Shown: positions 8,768 through 17,256 of the stretch, piece after piece | Position numbering within the stretch: position 1 is the stretch's first letter | How the letters are laid out: each line of letters begins with the position of its first letter | DNA from: Lentisphaerota bacterium | GTDB taxonomy: Bacteria > Verrucomicrobiota > Kiritimatiellia > PWTM01 | Length of the DNA: 52,158 nt | Direction of reading: 5' to 3' | NCBI GenBank assembly: GCA_016873715.1 | Contig: VGWF01000013.1 | Coordinates: forward strand, 1 to 52,158 | Made by a program: the position numbers and the translations under genes | Notes under the pieces: generated by a model | Told to the model about the DNA's origin: nothing | What the model saw: the letters and a program-made list of their open reading frames with translations, nothing else | Databases searched by the model: none

Positions 8768-10876
8768 ATGGCGGAGACAACCACGGGGGGCGCCGGCCGA
8801 TCCTGGCGCCGCATCGTGCTGGTCCTGGCCAACGTCGCCATGACGGCGGCGATCTTCGGTTATCTCTTCCGCCACATCCGACCGGGCGAGGTGCTCGCCC
8901 TTCTCCGCAACCTGGACCTCCGCGCGGTGGCCATGTTCGTGGTCCTGTCCCTGGGGGCCAGCCTGTTCCGCCTGTGGCGCTACCGGATCCTCCTGCGGCT
9001 CTCGGGCTACGACGCCCCGCCGCTGCCGCTGTTCCTGATGGTGCTGGTCCGCAACGCGTTCTCGGACCTCCTGCCCGCGCGGCTGGGGACGCTGATCGAC
9101 GTCTACTTCTTCACCACGCGCCTCGGCGTCCCCTTCCCCGCCGCCGCCTCGTGCTTCTCGCTGACCTTCATCTTCGAGATCCTCGCCCTCGCCCCGCTGA
9201 TCGCCCTCGCCGCGTGGCGCGCGGGCGCGGCGGGCACGCTGCCGGCCGGCGGCCTGCTGCTGGGCGGCCTGATCCTGCTGGCGGTCACCGGCGGCCTCGT
9301 CGCGCTGATGCCCTGGGGCTTCGGCCTCGCGGCGCGGCTGGCGGAGCGCCTGCTGCCGGCGCGCTGGGCGCTGCGGCGATGGGTGTCGGAAACGCTCGGC
9401 GCCATCGGCGGCGAGGTCCGGCGCGTGCAATCGGCCGGGCTGTACGGGCGCGTGCTGGCGCTCTCGGTGATGCTGCGCGTCGCGAAGTACGCCTCGCTCT
9501 ACGTCTTCCTGTTCGCGCTGCTCGCGCCGATGGGATACACGTGGGCGCAGCTCGACGCGCCGCGCGTGTTCCTCGGCCTGTGCGCCTCGGAGCTGGCGGC
9601 CAGCCTGCCCGTCTCCGGCATCGCCGGCTTCGGCGCCTACGAGGGCGCGTGGGCGGCCGTGTTCCAGTTGCTCGGGTTCCCGAAGGACATCGCGCAGGTG
9701 ACCAGCGTCGCGCACCACCTCTTCACGCAGGCCTACGGCTACGGGCTCGGCGGCCTGGCCCTCGTCGCCCTGCTGCTGCCGGTCTGGCGGCGGATGCGCG
9801 CCGCGCCGGCCGCGACGCCCGTCCGCGACCGCCCGGTCGCCTTCTACGCGAAGGTCGCCGCGACGGTCGCCGTCCTCGCCGCCGCCGAGCTCGCGCTTGC
9901 GGTCCTGCCCGCGCCGCGCGCGCACGCGGGCGGCGCGACCGACCGCCCCGGTCCCGCCGACGCCGCGCGGCGCGCGGACTTCGCCGCGGCCTTCGGGGGC
10001 GACCTGCTCTTCGACAGCACGCGCTCCGGAACCTTCGGCGTCTGGCGCATGTCGGCCGACGGCCTCCGCGCGGCCGCCGTCGCCGACACGCCGGCGCACG
10101 AGATGTACCCCGACCCCTCGCCCGACGGCCGCTGGATCGCCTACGCGCGCGCCGCGACCCTCGCCGCGAAGTCGCCCAGCGAGATCCGCGTCTGCCGTCC
10201 GGACGGCTCGGACGACCGCAAACTCGCCGACAACGGCACCTTCCCGACCTTCGGTCCCGACTCCGCCACCGTGTACTTCGAGCGCGACCGCCTCCGCGTG
10301 ATGGCCGGTCGCCTCGACGGCGGCGAGCCCCGCGAGGTCTTCCCCGGCCCCCATCGCGGCTGGCGCCATCACGTCGTGAAGCCGCGCGTCTCGCCCGACG
10401 GCCGCCGGGTCTCGTTCATCTCCAATCGCGGGAGCATGATCGGCTGGAGCGCATGGACCGCCGATCTCGCGTCCGGCGAGGCGGCCCGGCTCGGCGCCGG
10501 CTGCCAGCCCGGCTGGTTCCCGGACGGACGGCGCGTCGTGCACGTCGTCGAGAAGGGCATGAAGGCCTCCACCGGGATCGTCGCGCGTGATCTCCCCGCC
10601 GGCCCGCTGGCGGTTCTGCAGGATGCCGGCGACCCGCTCGGCCACGAGTACTTCCCCACCGTCACTCCCGACGGCCGCTGGCTGCTCTGGGGCGCGTGCC
10701 GCCCCGGCCAGCACGACCACCTCAGCCCGAAGTCCAACTACCAGGTCTTCGCGCGGGCGCTGCCGGACGGCGCGGCCGTCCGCCTCACGTTCGACGGATG
10801 GAACAACCGGTGGCCGAAGCGCATTCCCGCGCCCGGCGCCGGAACGGAAACCAGCACGAAAGGGAGCGGACCATGA
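8768..10876 (+). CDS. Fusion of LPG-synthase-type (UPF0104) membrane domain with a TolB-like beta-propeller
   Basis: 702 residues in two parts. Residues 1 to about 345 are a polytopic membrane domain of the lysylphosphatidylglycerol-synthase flippase / AglD type (VLANVAMTAAIFGYLF, ASLFRLWRYRILL, NAFSDLLPARLG, LPVSGIAGFGAYEGAWA). Another TM segment lies near 358-380. The remainder has at least four TolB/PD40-type blades (FDSTRSGTFGVWRMSADG, YPDPSPDGRWIAYAR, KPRVSPDGRRVSFISNRG, YFPTVTPDGRWLLWG) and would be periplasmic. The ribosome-binding site is GGAAGG. The stop overlaps the next start (ATGA), so translation is coupled to the Dabb and sulfatase genes. A role in moving or sensing a lipid-linked envelope component is an inference. 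Confidence 0.82.
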   Translation: MAETTTGGAGRSWRRIVLVLANVAMTAAIFGYLFRHIRPGEVLALLRNLDLRAVAMFVVLSLGASLFRLWRYRILLRLSGYDAPPLPLFLMVLVRNAFSDLLPARLGTLIDVYFFTTRLGVPFPAAASCFSLTFIFEILALAPLIALAAWRAGAAGTLPAGGLLLGGLILLAVTGGLVALMPWGFGLAARLAERLLPARWALRRWVSETLGAIGGEVRRVQSAGLYGRVLALSVMLRVAKYASLYVFLFALLAPMGYTWAQLDAPRVFLGLCASELAASLPVSGIAGFGAYEGAWAAVFQLLGFPKDIAQVTSVAHHLFTQAYGYGLGGLALVALLLPVWRRMRAAPAATPVRDRPVAFYAKVAATVAVLAAAELALAVLPAPRAHAGGATDRPGPADAARRADFAAAFGGDLLFDSTRSGTFGVWRMSADGLRAAAVADTPAHEMYPDPSPDGRWIAYARAATLAAKSPSEIRVCRPDGSDDRKLADNGTFPTFGPDSATVYFERDRLRVMAGRLDGGEPREVFPGPHRGWRHHVVKPRVSPDGRRVSFISNRGSMIGWSAWTADLASGEAARLGAGCQPGWFPDGRRVVHVVEKGMKASTGIVARDLPAGPLAVLQDAGDPLGHEYFPTVTPDGRWLLWGACRPGQHDHLSPKSNYQVFARALPDGAAVRLTFDGWNNRWPKRIPAPGAGTETSTKGSGP

Positions 10877-11274
10877 AGATGAAGCGGCGGGAGATCCTGG
10901 CGGGTGCGATGGGCGCGGCGGTGGCGGGCGCGGCGGGAACGGTCCGGGCGGCGGATCCCGCCCCGGCGAAACGCCTGCGGCACGTGGTGCTCTTCAAGTT
11001 CAAGGACGGCGCGGCCGAGGCCGACATCCGCGCGGTCGAGAACGCGTTCCGCGGCCTCGCGGTGAAGATCGACCTGATCCGCGAGTTCGAGTGGGGCACC
11101 AACAACAGCCCCGAGGGCCTCTCGCAGGGCTTCACCCACTGCTTCTTCGTCACCTTCGCGACCGCCGAGGCGCGCGACGCCTACCTCCCGCACCCCGACC
11201 ACAAGGCCTTCGTCGACGTGCTCAAGCCCGTCCTCGACAAGGTCCTCGTCGTCGACTACTGGGCGAAGCCGTGA
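10873..11274 (+). CDS. Exported Dabb (stress-responsive alpha/beta barrel) domain protein
   Basis: 133 residues: a Tat/Sec-like leader (MKMKRREILAGAMGAAVAGAAGTVRAA) and then one Dabb domain. The domain starts RLRHVVLFKFKDGAAEADI and ends with a HPDHKAFVDVLKPVLDKVLVVDYW block, both typical of the family. Dabb proteins are small dimeric alpha/beta barrels; exported ones are frequent in PVC and Bacteroidetes genomes next to catabolic genes, but their chemistry is rarely known. Overlaps the upstream gene by ATGA and the downstream sulfatase by GTGA, so all three are likely one operon. Confidence 0.87.
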   Translation: MKMKRREILAGAMGAAVAGAAGTVRAADPAPAKRLRHVVLFKFKDGAAEADIRAVENAFRGLAVKIDLIREFEWGTNNSPEGLSQGFTHCFFVTFATAEARDAYLPHPDHKAFVDVLKPVLDKVLVVDYWAKP

Positions 11275-12860
11275 GCCGCCGCACGGGGATCGCGGGGGGG
11301 CGCGCGCAGGCCGCCGCCCCCGCGCTGGCCTTCCTGCTCGCCGCGACGGCGCAGGCCGCCGCGCCGGCGAAGCCGAACATCCTGTTCGTCTTCTCCGACG
11401 ACCACTCGCTGCAGGCGATCGGCGCGTACGACACCTGGCTCTCGCCGTTCTGCCGCGAGCAGAAGGTGACGCCGAACATCGACCGCCTCGCCGGCGAGGG
11501 CGCGCTGTTCCGCAACAGCTTCTGCGGAACCTCGATCTGCTCACCCAGCCGCGCGGCGATCCTGACCGGTCTCCACGGCCACGCGAACGGCGTGCCGAAC
11601 CTCGGCATGACCGTCTGGCCGGGCACCTGGATGTTCCCGGACGCCATGCGCCAGGCCGGCTACCAGACCGCCGTGATCGGCAAGTGGCACCTCGGCAACC
11701 TGCCCGAGGGCTTCGACCACTGGCGCGTCCTCCCGGGCCAGGGCGCCTACTGGAACCCCGCCATGACCGGTCCCGACGGGCCGGAGAAGAACACCGGCTA
11801 CGCGACCGACGTCATCACCGACAAGGCCCTCGCGTGGCTCAAGGGACGCGACCCGGCGAAGCCGTTCCTGCTGATGGTCCACCACAAGGCGCCGCACCGG
11901 AACTGGACGCCGCCGCCGCGGCACTACGGCTGGCTGGCCGACGTGAAGATCCCGGAGCCCGCGACGCTGCTCGACGACTACGCGACCCGCGCCTCGCCGG
12001 CCCGCACGCAGAAGATGGAGATCGGCCGCGACATGACGCTCGAGAGCGACCTCAAGGTCGTCCCGCCCGACAAGGGCGCCCGCCCCGTGCCGCCCGAGGC
12101 CGCCGCCGCGTGGGACGCCGCGTTCAAGGCCCGCAACGAGGCGTTCCTGAAGAACCCGCCGGCGGGCGAGGCGCTGACGCGCTGGAAGTACCAGGAGTAC
12201 ATGAAGGACTACCTCCGCTGCGTGAAGGCGGTCGACGAGAGCGTCGGACGCCTCCTCGACGCGCTGGTGGAGGCGAAGGTCGACCGCAACACGGTCGTGA
12301 TCTACTCGTCCGACCAGGGCTTCTTCATGGGCGAGCACGGCTGGTTCGACAAGCGCTGGATCTACGAGGAATCGATCCACATGCCCTTCATCGTCCGCTG
12401 GCCCGGCGTCGTGAAGCCCGGCAGCCGGCCGGACGCGATGATCCAGAACATCGACTACGCCGCCACGCTCGTGGAGATCGCCGGCGGCAAGGTCCCGGAC
12501 GGGCTGCACGGGCGGTCCTTCCTGCCCATCCTGCGCGGGGAAACGCCGTCCGACTGGCGCACGAGCGTCTACTACCGCTATTTCGATCCCGGCCATGGCG
12601 TCGCCGCGCACTACGGCGTCCGCACCGCGGGCCACACGCTGGCGTACTACCCGAAGACGGACGAATGGGAGCTCTTCGACCTCGCGAAGGACCCGGCGCA
12701 GGTGCGCAACATCGTCGGCGACCCCGCCGCGGCAACGACCGTGGCGGACCTCAAGGCCGAACTCGCCCGGCTGCGCACTCTCTACCGCGACGACGGCTCC
12801 ATCCAGCCGCCGGCCGACGCCGCAACCGGCAAGGCGAAACGACCCGGGAAGAGGACGTGA
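11271..12860 (+). CDS. Sulfatase (arylsulfatase family S1)
   Basis: 529-residue alkaline-phosphatase-fold sulfatase. The formylglycine motif C-S-P-S-R begins at Cys90, followed by AAILTG. The N-terminal metal site is NILFVFSDDH, and VIGKWHLG, HHKAPHRNW and IYSSDQGFFMGEHGWFDKRW carry further conserved active-site residues. A signal peptide (ALAFLLAATAQAAA) points to the periplasm or outside. The start is GTG 11271, overlapping the Dabb stop. Activity needs a formylglycine-generating or anaerobic maturase enzyme, which is not in this window. Substrate is unknown; PVC bacteria use many such sulfatases on algal or host glycans. Confidence 0.94.
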   Translation: MSRRTGIAGGRAQAAAPALAFLLAATAQAAAPAKPNILFVFSDDHSLQAIGAYDTWLSPFCREQKVTPNIDRLAGEGALFRNSFCGTSICSPSRAAILTGLHGHANGVPNLGMTVWPGTWMFPDAMRQAGYQTAVIGKWHLGNLPEGFDHWRVLPGQGAYWNPAMTGPDGPEKNTGYATDVITDKALAWLKGRDPAKPFLLMVHHKAPHRNWTPPPRHYGWLADVKIPEPATLLDDYATRASPARTQKMEIGRDMTLESDLKVVPPDKGARPVPPEAAAAWDAAFKARNEAFLKNPPAGEALTRWKYQEYMKDYLRCVKAVDESVGRLLDALVEAKVDRNTVVIYSSDQGFFMGEHGWFDKRWIYEESIHMPFIVRWPGVVKPGSRPDAMIQNIDYAATLVEIAGGKVPDGLHGRSFLPILRGETPSDWRTSVYYRYFDPGHGVAAHYGVRTAGHTLAYYPKTDEWELFDLAKDPAQVRNIVGDPAAATTVADLKAELARLRTLYRDDGSIQPPADAATGKAKRPGKRT

Positions 12861-12911
12861 GACGCTGGGATGCGCTGACGTTCACGCGGGATCCGGGGTG
12901 CGGCACGGGTA

Positions 12912-13954
12912 GCCGCGGGGCTACGACCCGCGGCGCCGCGACGACCGCCACCCTCCTGGCACCCGCCGCGCCCACACGCGCCACGTCGTAGCCGTGGCGC
13001 CACCGGGGAGGGACAGAGAAGCTCGGCCCGTGGTGAGGCACGGGTAACCGCGGGGCTACGACCCGCGGCGCCGGGGCGACCGCCATCCGCCTGGAATCCG
13101 CCGCGCCCACACGCGCCACGTCGTAGCCGTGGCGCCACCGGGGAGGGACAGAGAAGCTCGGCCCGTGGTGAGGCACGGGTAGCCGCGGGGCTACGACCCG
13201 CGGCGCCGGGGCGACCGCCATCCGCCTGGAATCCGCCGCGCCCACACGCGCCACGTCGTAGCCGTGGCGCCACCGCGGAGGGACACGGAAGCTCGGCCCG
13301 TGGTGGGGCACGGGTAGCCGCGGGGCTACGACCCGCGGCGCCGGGACGACCGCCACCCGCCTGGCATCCGCCAAGTCCCACGCACGCCACGTCGTAGCCG
13401 TGGCGCCACCGGGGAGGGACAGAGAAGCTCGGTCCGTGGTGAAGCACGGGTAGCCGCGGGGCTACGACCCGCGGCACCGGGGCGACCGCCACCCTCCTGG
13501 CATCCGCCGCGTCCCACGCACGCCACGTCGTAGCCGTGGCGCCACCGCGGAGGGACAGAGAAGCTCGGTCCGTGGTGGGGCACGGGTAGCCGCGGGGCTA
13601 CGACCCGCGGCGCCGCGACGACCGCCATCCGCCTGGAATCCGCCGCGTCCCATGCGCCACGTCGTAGCCGTGGCGCCACCGCGGAGGGACGGAGAAGCTC
13701 GGCCCGTGGTGGAGCTCGGGTAGCCGCGGGGCTACGACCCGCGGCACCGGGGCGACCGCCACCCTCCTGGCACTCGCCGCACCCCATGCGCCACGTCGTA
13801 GCCGTGGCGCCACCGGGGAGGGACAGAGAAGCTCGGTCCGTGGTGAGGCACGGGTAGCCGCGGGGCTACGACCCGCGGCACCGGGGCGACCGCCACCCCC
13901 CTGGCATCCGCCGCGTCCCACGCACGCCACGTCGTAGCCGTGGCGCCACCGGGG
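12912..13954. repeat. Eight-copy tandem array of 135-bp REP doublets
   Basis: Each unit holds two hairpins in opposite orientation. The first has stem GCCGCGGG / CCCGCGGC around loop GCTACGA; first bases are 12912, 13047 (one stem mismatch), 13182, 13317, 13453, 13589, 13723 and 13857. The second, read on the minus strand, has stem GCGCCACG / CGTGGCGC around the same loop GCTACGA (for example 12978-13000). Both align over 27 nt with tags GGTAGC and GGTGGC. Units are joined by a linker containing GGGACAGAGAAGC. Periods are 135, 135, 135, 136, 136, 134 and 134. The array fills the gap between the sulfatase gene and the convergent DUF4189 gene and touches the latter's stop codon. Confidence 0.92.
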
Positions 13955-14758
13955 TCAGTGCACCACGCCGTTGCTGCAGAAGCTGACCGCGATCTTCGCG
14001 TTCTTCGTCCGCTTCGTGCATGCCTCCAGCGCGTTTCGCTCGGCGTCCGCGCGATTGCCGGCGTGACCCCAGCCGAAGACGCCCTTGTCGTCGCCCAGGG
14101 CCAGGGCGAGCCAGCAATCCTCGGCCTGTGCGACGACCTTCGCGTCCGGCGCGTTGCAGTATCGAACCGCCTTGAACGGAGCCTCGCGGGCGCCCCCGGT
14201 GGAGTATCCCCAGCGGCCGGTGGACTCGGAAAAGGCGATCGCGCCGCCGGTCCGCATCTGGCGTGCGTCGATGCTGTAGACGACCCTGGGTTTCGCCACG
14301 CCCTGCTTGGCGGCCCCCTCAAGGGCGAACCGTTCGGCCGCGGCCTGGTCCGGCCCCCAGCCCACGCCCCACTTGAAGTCCTTCGACTCCTTCGGATCTC
14401 CCAGGGCCAGCGCGCACCAGCCGTTGGCGCAGAGGACAACGGTGCGCGCGTCCGGGGCATTGCACTTGTCGCGGGCCGCGCGGGACGCGACGTCGAAGGC
14501 GATGTAGGAGCAGCTGGCGGCGTACTTGTGCGTGGACGGCGATACGGCGATGGCGGCCCAGTAGTCGGTCTTGTCCCAGTCGGAGGCGTCGCGCCGATTG
14601 CGGTCCTTCCACTCGACGTATCCCTGCACCGGCCCGTCGGCCGGGGCGCGCCGGTTCCAGACGTCGGCGGGCACCGCGTTCTCGATGAGGTCGACGCCGG
14701 GCGCCGGGCCCGTGAGGATCCACACCGCCAGAGCGACCGGCAGGAACCGCGTGTTCAT
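13955..14758 (-). CDS. Secreted protein with DUF4189-like repeats
   Basis: 267 residues with signal peptide (FLPVALAVWILTGPAPG). Three related segments follow the pattern WAAIAVSPSTHKYA / WCALALGDPKESKDFKWGVGWG / WLALALGDDKGVFGWGHAGN, each followed by a Cys near an A-x-A-E-R/K helix. This is the layout of DUF4189, a small disulfide-containing domain of unknown function. Start at ATG 14758 because GGAGGGG lies 8 bases upstream; another in-frame ATG at 14764 is too close to it. The gene is bracketed by REP doublets: the eight-copy array begins at its stop codon and a single doublet lies upstream at 14995-15082. Confidence 0.78.
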   Translation of the reverse strand: MNTRFLPVALAVWILTGPAPGVDLIENAVPADVWNRRAPADGPVQGYVEWKDRNRRDASDWDKTDYWAAIAVSPSTHKYAASCSYIAFDVASRAARDKCNAPDARTVVLCANGWCALALGDPKESKDFKWGVGWGPDQAAAERFALEGAAKQGVAKPRVVYSIDARQMRTGGAIAFSESTGRWGYSTGGAREAPFKAVRYCNAPDAKVVAQAEDCWLALALGDDKGVFGWGHAGNRADAERNALEACTKRTKNAKIAVSFCSNGVVH

Positions 14759-14994
14759 GGGCATTCCCCTCCGGATGTATCCCACCGGAGCCGGCGCACC
14801 GCAACCCGCCGTGCGTCGCACCCATCCCGACCCTGCACCCGCACGGCGGGCGTTCGCGGCGGAGGCCGTCCCGGCCCGGGGCCATTCTACCCCACGTCCC
14901 GCCGACACGGAACCCCATCCCGGCGCCCGCGATGCCCGGCCCCGCCGTTCTGCGCGAGGGGGACACCGACGTTGTGCCGGTGGCAGCACGGGTA

Positions 14995-15082
14995 GCCGCG
15001 GGGCTACGACCCGCGGCGCCGGGACGACCGCCATCCGCCTGGCACCCGCCGCGTCCCATACGCCACGTCGTAGCCGTGGCGC
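14995..15082. repeat. Solitary REP doublet of the array family
   Basis: A ninth copy of the 12912-13954 unit: first hairpin at 14995-15017, second at 15061-15081, with the same loop in inverted orientation. It lies in the 515-base gap between the DUF4189 gene and cinA. That gap also holds a heptamer repeat at 15221-15248 and otherwise nothing I can identify. Confidence 0.9.
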
Positions 15083-15220
15083 CACCGGGAAGCTCTATGC
15101 GCGCCTCCATTCGGTTGTCCCCATTCGGTTGTCATCCTCCGGCCGGCCCGCCGGTCCGTCACGAATCCGGCGGCCGCTTCGTGCTTTCCGCGGCGCTTCC
15201 GCCGTGACTTCGGGTCCGGA

Positions 15221-15248
15221 ATTGGCTATTGGCGATTGGCTGTTGGCC
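15221..15248. repeat. Heptamer short tandem repeat
   Basis: Four contiguous 7-nt units: ATTGGCT, ATTGGCG, ATTGGCT, GTTGGCC. It ends about 30 bases before the cinA start. Base composition is noticeably less GC-rich than the surroundings. Confidence 0.7.
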
Positions 15249-15279
15249 ATGCGGGCGGAGCCCGCGCCGGAGTGAGATC

Positions 15280-16515
15280 ATGATCGCCGCCGAACTGGTC
15301 GCCACGGGCACGGAACTTCTCATCGGCCGCACGGTGAACACGCACGCGCAGCGGCTCGGGCGCGCGCTGTCTCCGCTGGGGATCGCGCTGGAACGCGAGA
15401 CGACGCTGCGCGACGACCGTCCCGCCATCGCCGCGGCGGTGCGCGCCGCGCTGACGCGCTCGCAGGTGGTCTTCGTCACCGGCGGCCTCGGGCCGACGTG
15501 CGACGACCTGACCCGCGAGGCGCTGGCCGACGCGCTGGGCCGGAAGATCGTCCGCGACACCGCCGCGCTGTCCCGGATCCGCGCCCGCTGCGTGCGCCTG
15601 GGCCAGTCCATGACCGACTCGCGCGCGCGCCAGGCGGACATCCTCGAGGGCGCCGCCGCCCTCTCCAACTCCGTCGGCGCCGCGCCGGGCCAGCGGATCG
15701 AGCTCGGCGGCGGACGCGTCCTGCTCGTGCTGCCAGGCCCGCCGCGCGAATTCGAGGCGATCCTCGCCGAGCACGTCCTCCCCTGGCTGCGCGGGCACCT
15801 GCATGCGCCCGTCGCGCCGGAGCGGATCCTGATGGTCTGCGGGCTGGGCGAGTCCGACGTCATCGAGCGCTTCGCGGCGGCCGGTTTCGATCCCGCCCCG
15901 CTCGACCTGGCCTACTGCGCGGGGCCGGGCCAGCTCGAGGTGCGGCTGACCGGAAAGCCCGGCGAGGAGTCCGTCGTGACATCCGCGGCGGCGCGCGCGC
16001 TGGCGGTCCTCGGCGACCACGTTTACGCGGAGTCCCGCGAGGATCTCGTCGCCGCCGTCGGCCGCCGCCTCGAGGCGCGCGGGGCGACGGTCGCGACGGC
16101 GGAATCGTGCACCGGCGGACTCGTCGCCCAGGTCCTCACGTCCGTCCCCGGCAGCTCGGCGTGGTACCGCGGATCGATCGTCGCCTACGCCAACGACGCG
16201 AAGACCTCGCTCCTCGGCGTGCCGGCCGACCTGATCGCGGCCCACGGCGCGGTCAGCGAACCGGTCGCCCGCGCGATGGCCGAGGGCGCGCGCCGCGCGC
16301 TCGGGACCGACTTCGCCCTTGCGACGACCGGCGTCGCCGGGCCCGACGGCGCGACGCCGGAGAAGCCGGTCGGCCTGGTCTGGTGGGCGCTGGCCGACGC
16401 GAAGGGGACGGTCGCCCGCACGCGGCGGTTCCCCGGCGACCGCGACCTCATCCGCCGCTGGACCGCCCAGTACGCCCTCGACCTGCTGCGCCGCCGTCTC
16501 GACGGCACGGCCTGA
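15280..16515 (+). CDS. cinA: CinA: competence/damage-inducible protein, nicotinamide-nucleotide amidase
   Basis: 411 residues, two domains. The N-terminal MoCF-like domain opens AAELVATGTELLIGRTVNTHAQ and contains FVTGGLGPTCDDLTREALA; it is linked to ADP-ribose / nucleotide pyrophosphatase activity. The C-terminal CinA domain (from about residue 255) contains TAESCTGGLVAQVLTSVPGSSAWYRGSIVAY and TGVAGPDGATPEKPVGLVWWA; it deamidates nicotinamide mononucleotide in pyridine-nucleotide salvage. Length is normal. It heads the cinA-thpR-recA order seen in many bacteria, with 124 bases before the next gene. Confidence 0.96.
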   Translation: MIAAELVATGTELLIGRTVNTHAQRLGRALSPLGIALERETTLRDDRPAIAAAVRAALTRSQVVFVTGGLGPTCDDLTREALADALGRKIVRDTAALSRIRARCVRLGQSMTDSRARQADILEGAAALSNSVGAAPGQRIELGGGRVLLVLPGPPREFEAILAEHVLPWLRGHLHAPVAPERILMVCGLGESDVIERFAAAGFDPAPLDLAYCAGPGQLEVRLTGKPGEESVVTSAAARALAVLGDHVYAESREDLVAAVGRRLEARGATVATAESCTGGLVAQVLTSVPGSSAWYRGSIVAYANDAKTSLLGVPADLIAAHGAVSEPVARAMAEGARRALGTDFALATTGVAGPDGATPEKPVGLVWWALADAKGTVARTRRFPGDRDLIRRWTAQYALDLLRRRLDGTA

Positions 16516-16518
16516 GGG

Positions 16519-16553
16519 GTTTCGAGTTCCACGGTTCCGGTTTCACGTTCGAG
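16519..16553. repeat. Heptamer-phased degenerate repeat
   Basis: Five 7-nt units can be phased: GTTTCGA, GTTCCAC, GGTTCCG, GTTTCAC, GTTCGAG, starting 3 bases after the cinA stop. They follow a loose GTTYCRV pattern. The 124-base gap to thpR also carries a palindromic repeat at 16591-16630. Confidence 0.5.
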
Positions 16554-16590
16554 GCGGAGGACGAGGCCCCGGGCCGTCGTGCAACTTGGT

Positions 16591-16630
16591 CGAAGAAAGT
16601 TCCGGAATTCCGGACGGCGGTTTCCTTCCC
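16591..16630. repeat. Dispersed palindromic repeat, copy 1
   Basis: Contains TCCGGAATTCCGGA (16601-16614), a perfect 14-bp palindrome, flanked by GAAGAAA and GGTTTCCTTCC. It aligns with 38020-38060, just upstream of the RAYT gene: 17 of the first 20 positions match. It lies 10 bases before the thpR start and may contribute to that gene's leader. Confidence 0.55.
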
Positions 16631-16639
16631 TAGGATGAG

Positions 16640-17248
16640 ATGAGCGCATCGGATCCAATCCCGGCGGCGAGGGGCGACGAAGTGTGGCGGCTGTTCGTCG
16701 GCCTCCGTCTCGACCCCGGAACACGGGCGTCGCTGGTGCGGGCGCAGGGGCGACTGCGGCGCGCCGGGGCGCGGGTTTCGTGGGTGAAGCCGGAGAACCT
16801 GCACCTCACGCTGGCCTTCCTCGGCGACACCTTCGCGGCGCGCGTGCCCGGGCTGACGGCGGCGCTCGATGGCGCGGCGGGGGGCGTCGCCCCGTTTGAT
16901 CTTGAGATCGCCGGGCTCGGCGCCTTCGGAAGCCCGCGCTCGCCGCGGGTGATCTGGGCGGGCGCGGCGTCGGTCCCGCCGGGCCTGACGGCCCTCCACG
17001 AGCGGGTTTCCGCCGCGCTGCGGGCCTGCGGAGTGCCGCTGGAGACGCGGCCGTTCGCGGCCCACGTGACGCTTGGTCGCGTGCGGTCGGCGCACGGCGC
17101 GGAGGCGTTGACTTCGGTCCTCCGGTCCCCTATGAATCCACCGCCCGGGGGGCGGCTGGTGGTGGACCGGGCGGACCTGATGCGAAGCGAACTGGGGCCC
17201 GGCGGGCCGGTCTACACCGTCCTGCACGAGTCCCTCCTGAAGGAATGA
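16640..17248 (+). CDS. thpR: RNA 2',3'-cyclic phosphodiesterase (LigT/ThpR)
   Basis: 202-residue 2H phosphoesterase that opens 2',3'-cyclic phosphates to 2'-phosphates and was first noted as a tRNA 2'-5' ligase. The two catalytic motifs are HLTL at residues 55-58 and HVTL at 142-145, with the usual [14 protein letters not shown] opening and [14 protein letters not shown]. Length is typical. It lies between cinA and recA; only 8 bases separate its stop from the recA start used here, so the two are likely cotranscribed. Confidence 0.94.
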   Translation: MSASDPIPAARGDEVWRLFVGLRLDPGTRASLVRAQGRLRRAGARVSWVKPENLHLTLAFLGDTFAARVPGLTAALDGAAGGVAPFDLEIAGLGAFGSPRSPRVIWAGAASVPPGLTALHERVSAALRACGVPLETRPFAAHVTLGRVRSAHGAEALTSVLRSPMNPPPGGRLVVDRADLMRSELGPGGPVYTVLHESLLKE

Positions 17249-17256
17249 GGCATCCC

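Noticed and set aside
12912-13954. CRISPR array
   Set aside because: Units are 135 bp, almost entirely conserved, with no unique spacers, and no cas genes are nearby.
12751-14117. Long minus-strand reading frames across the array encoding a repeated 45-residue peptide
   Set aside because: They arise because 135 is divisible by three and the repeat is GC-rich. The 134- and 136-bp units shift the frame between copies, and conservation follows hairpin pairing, not codons.
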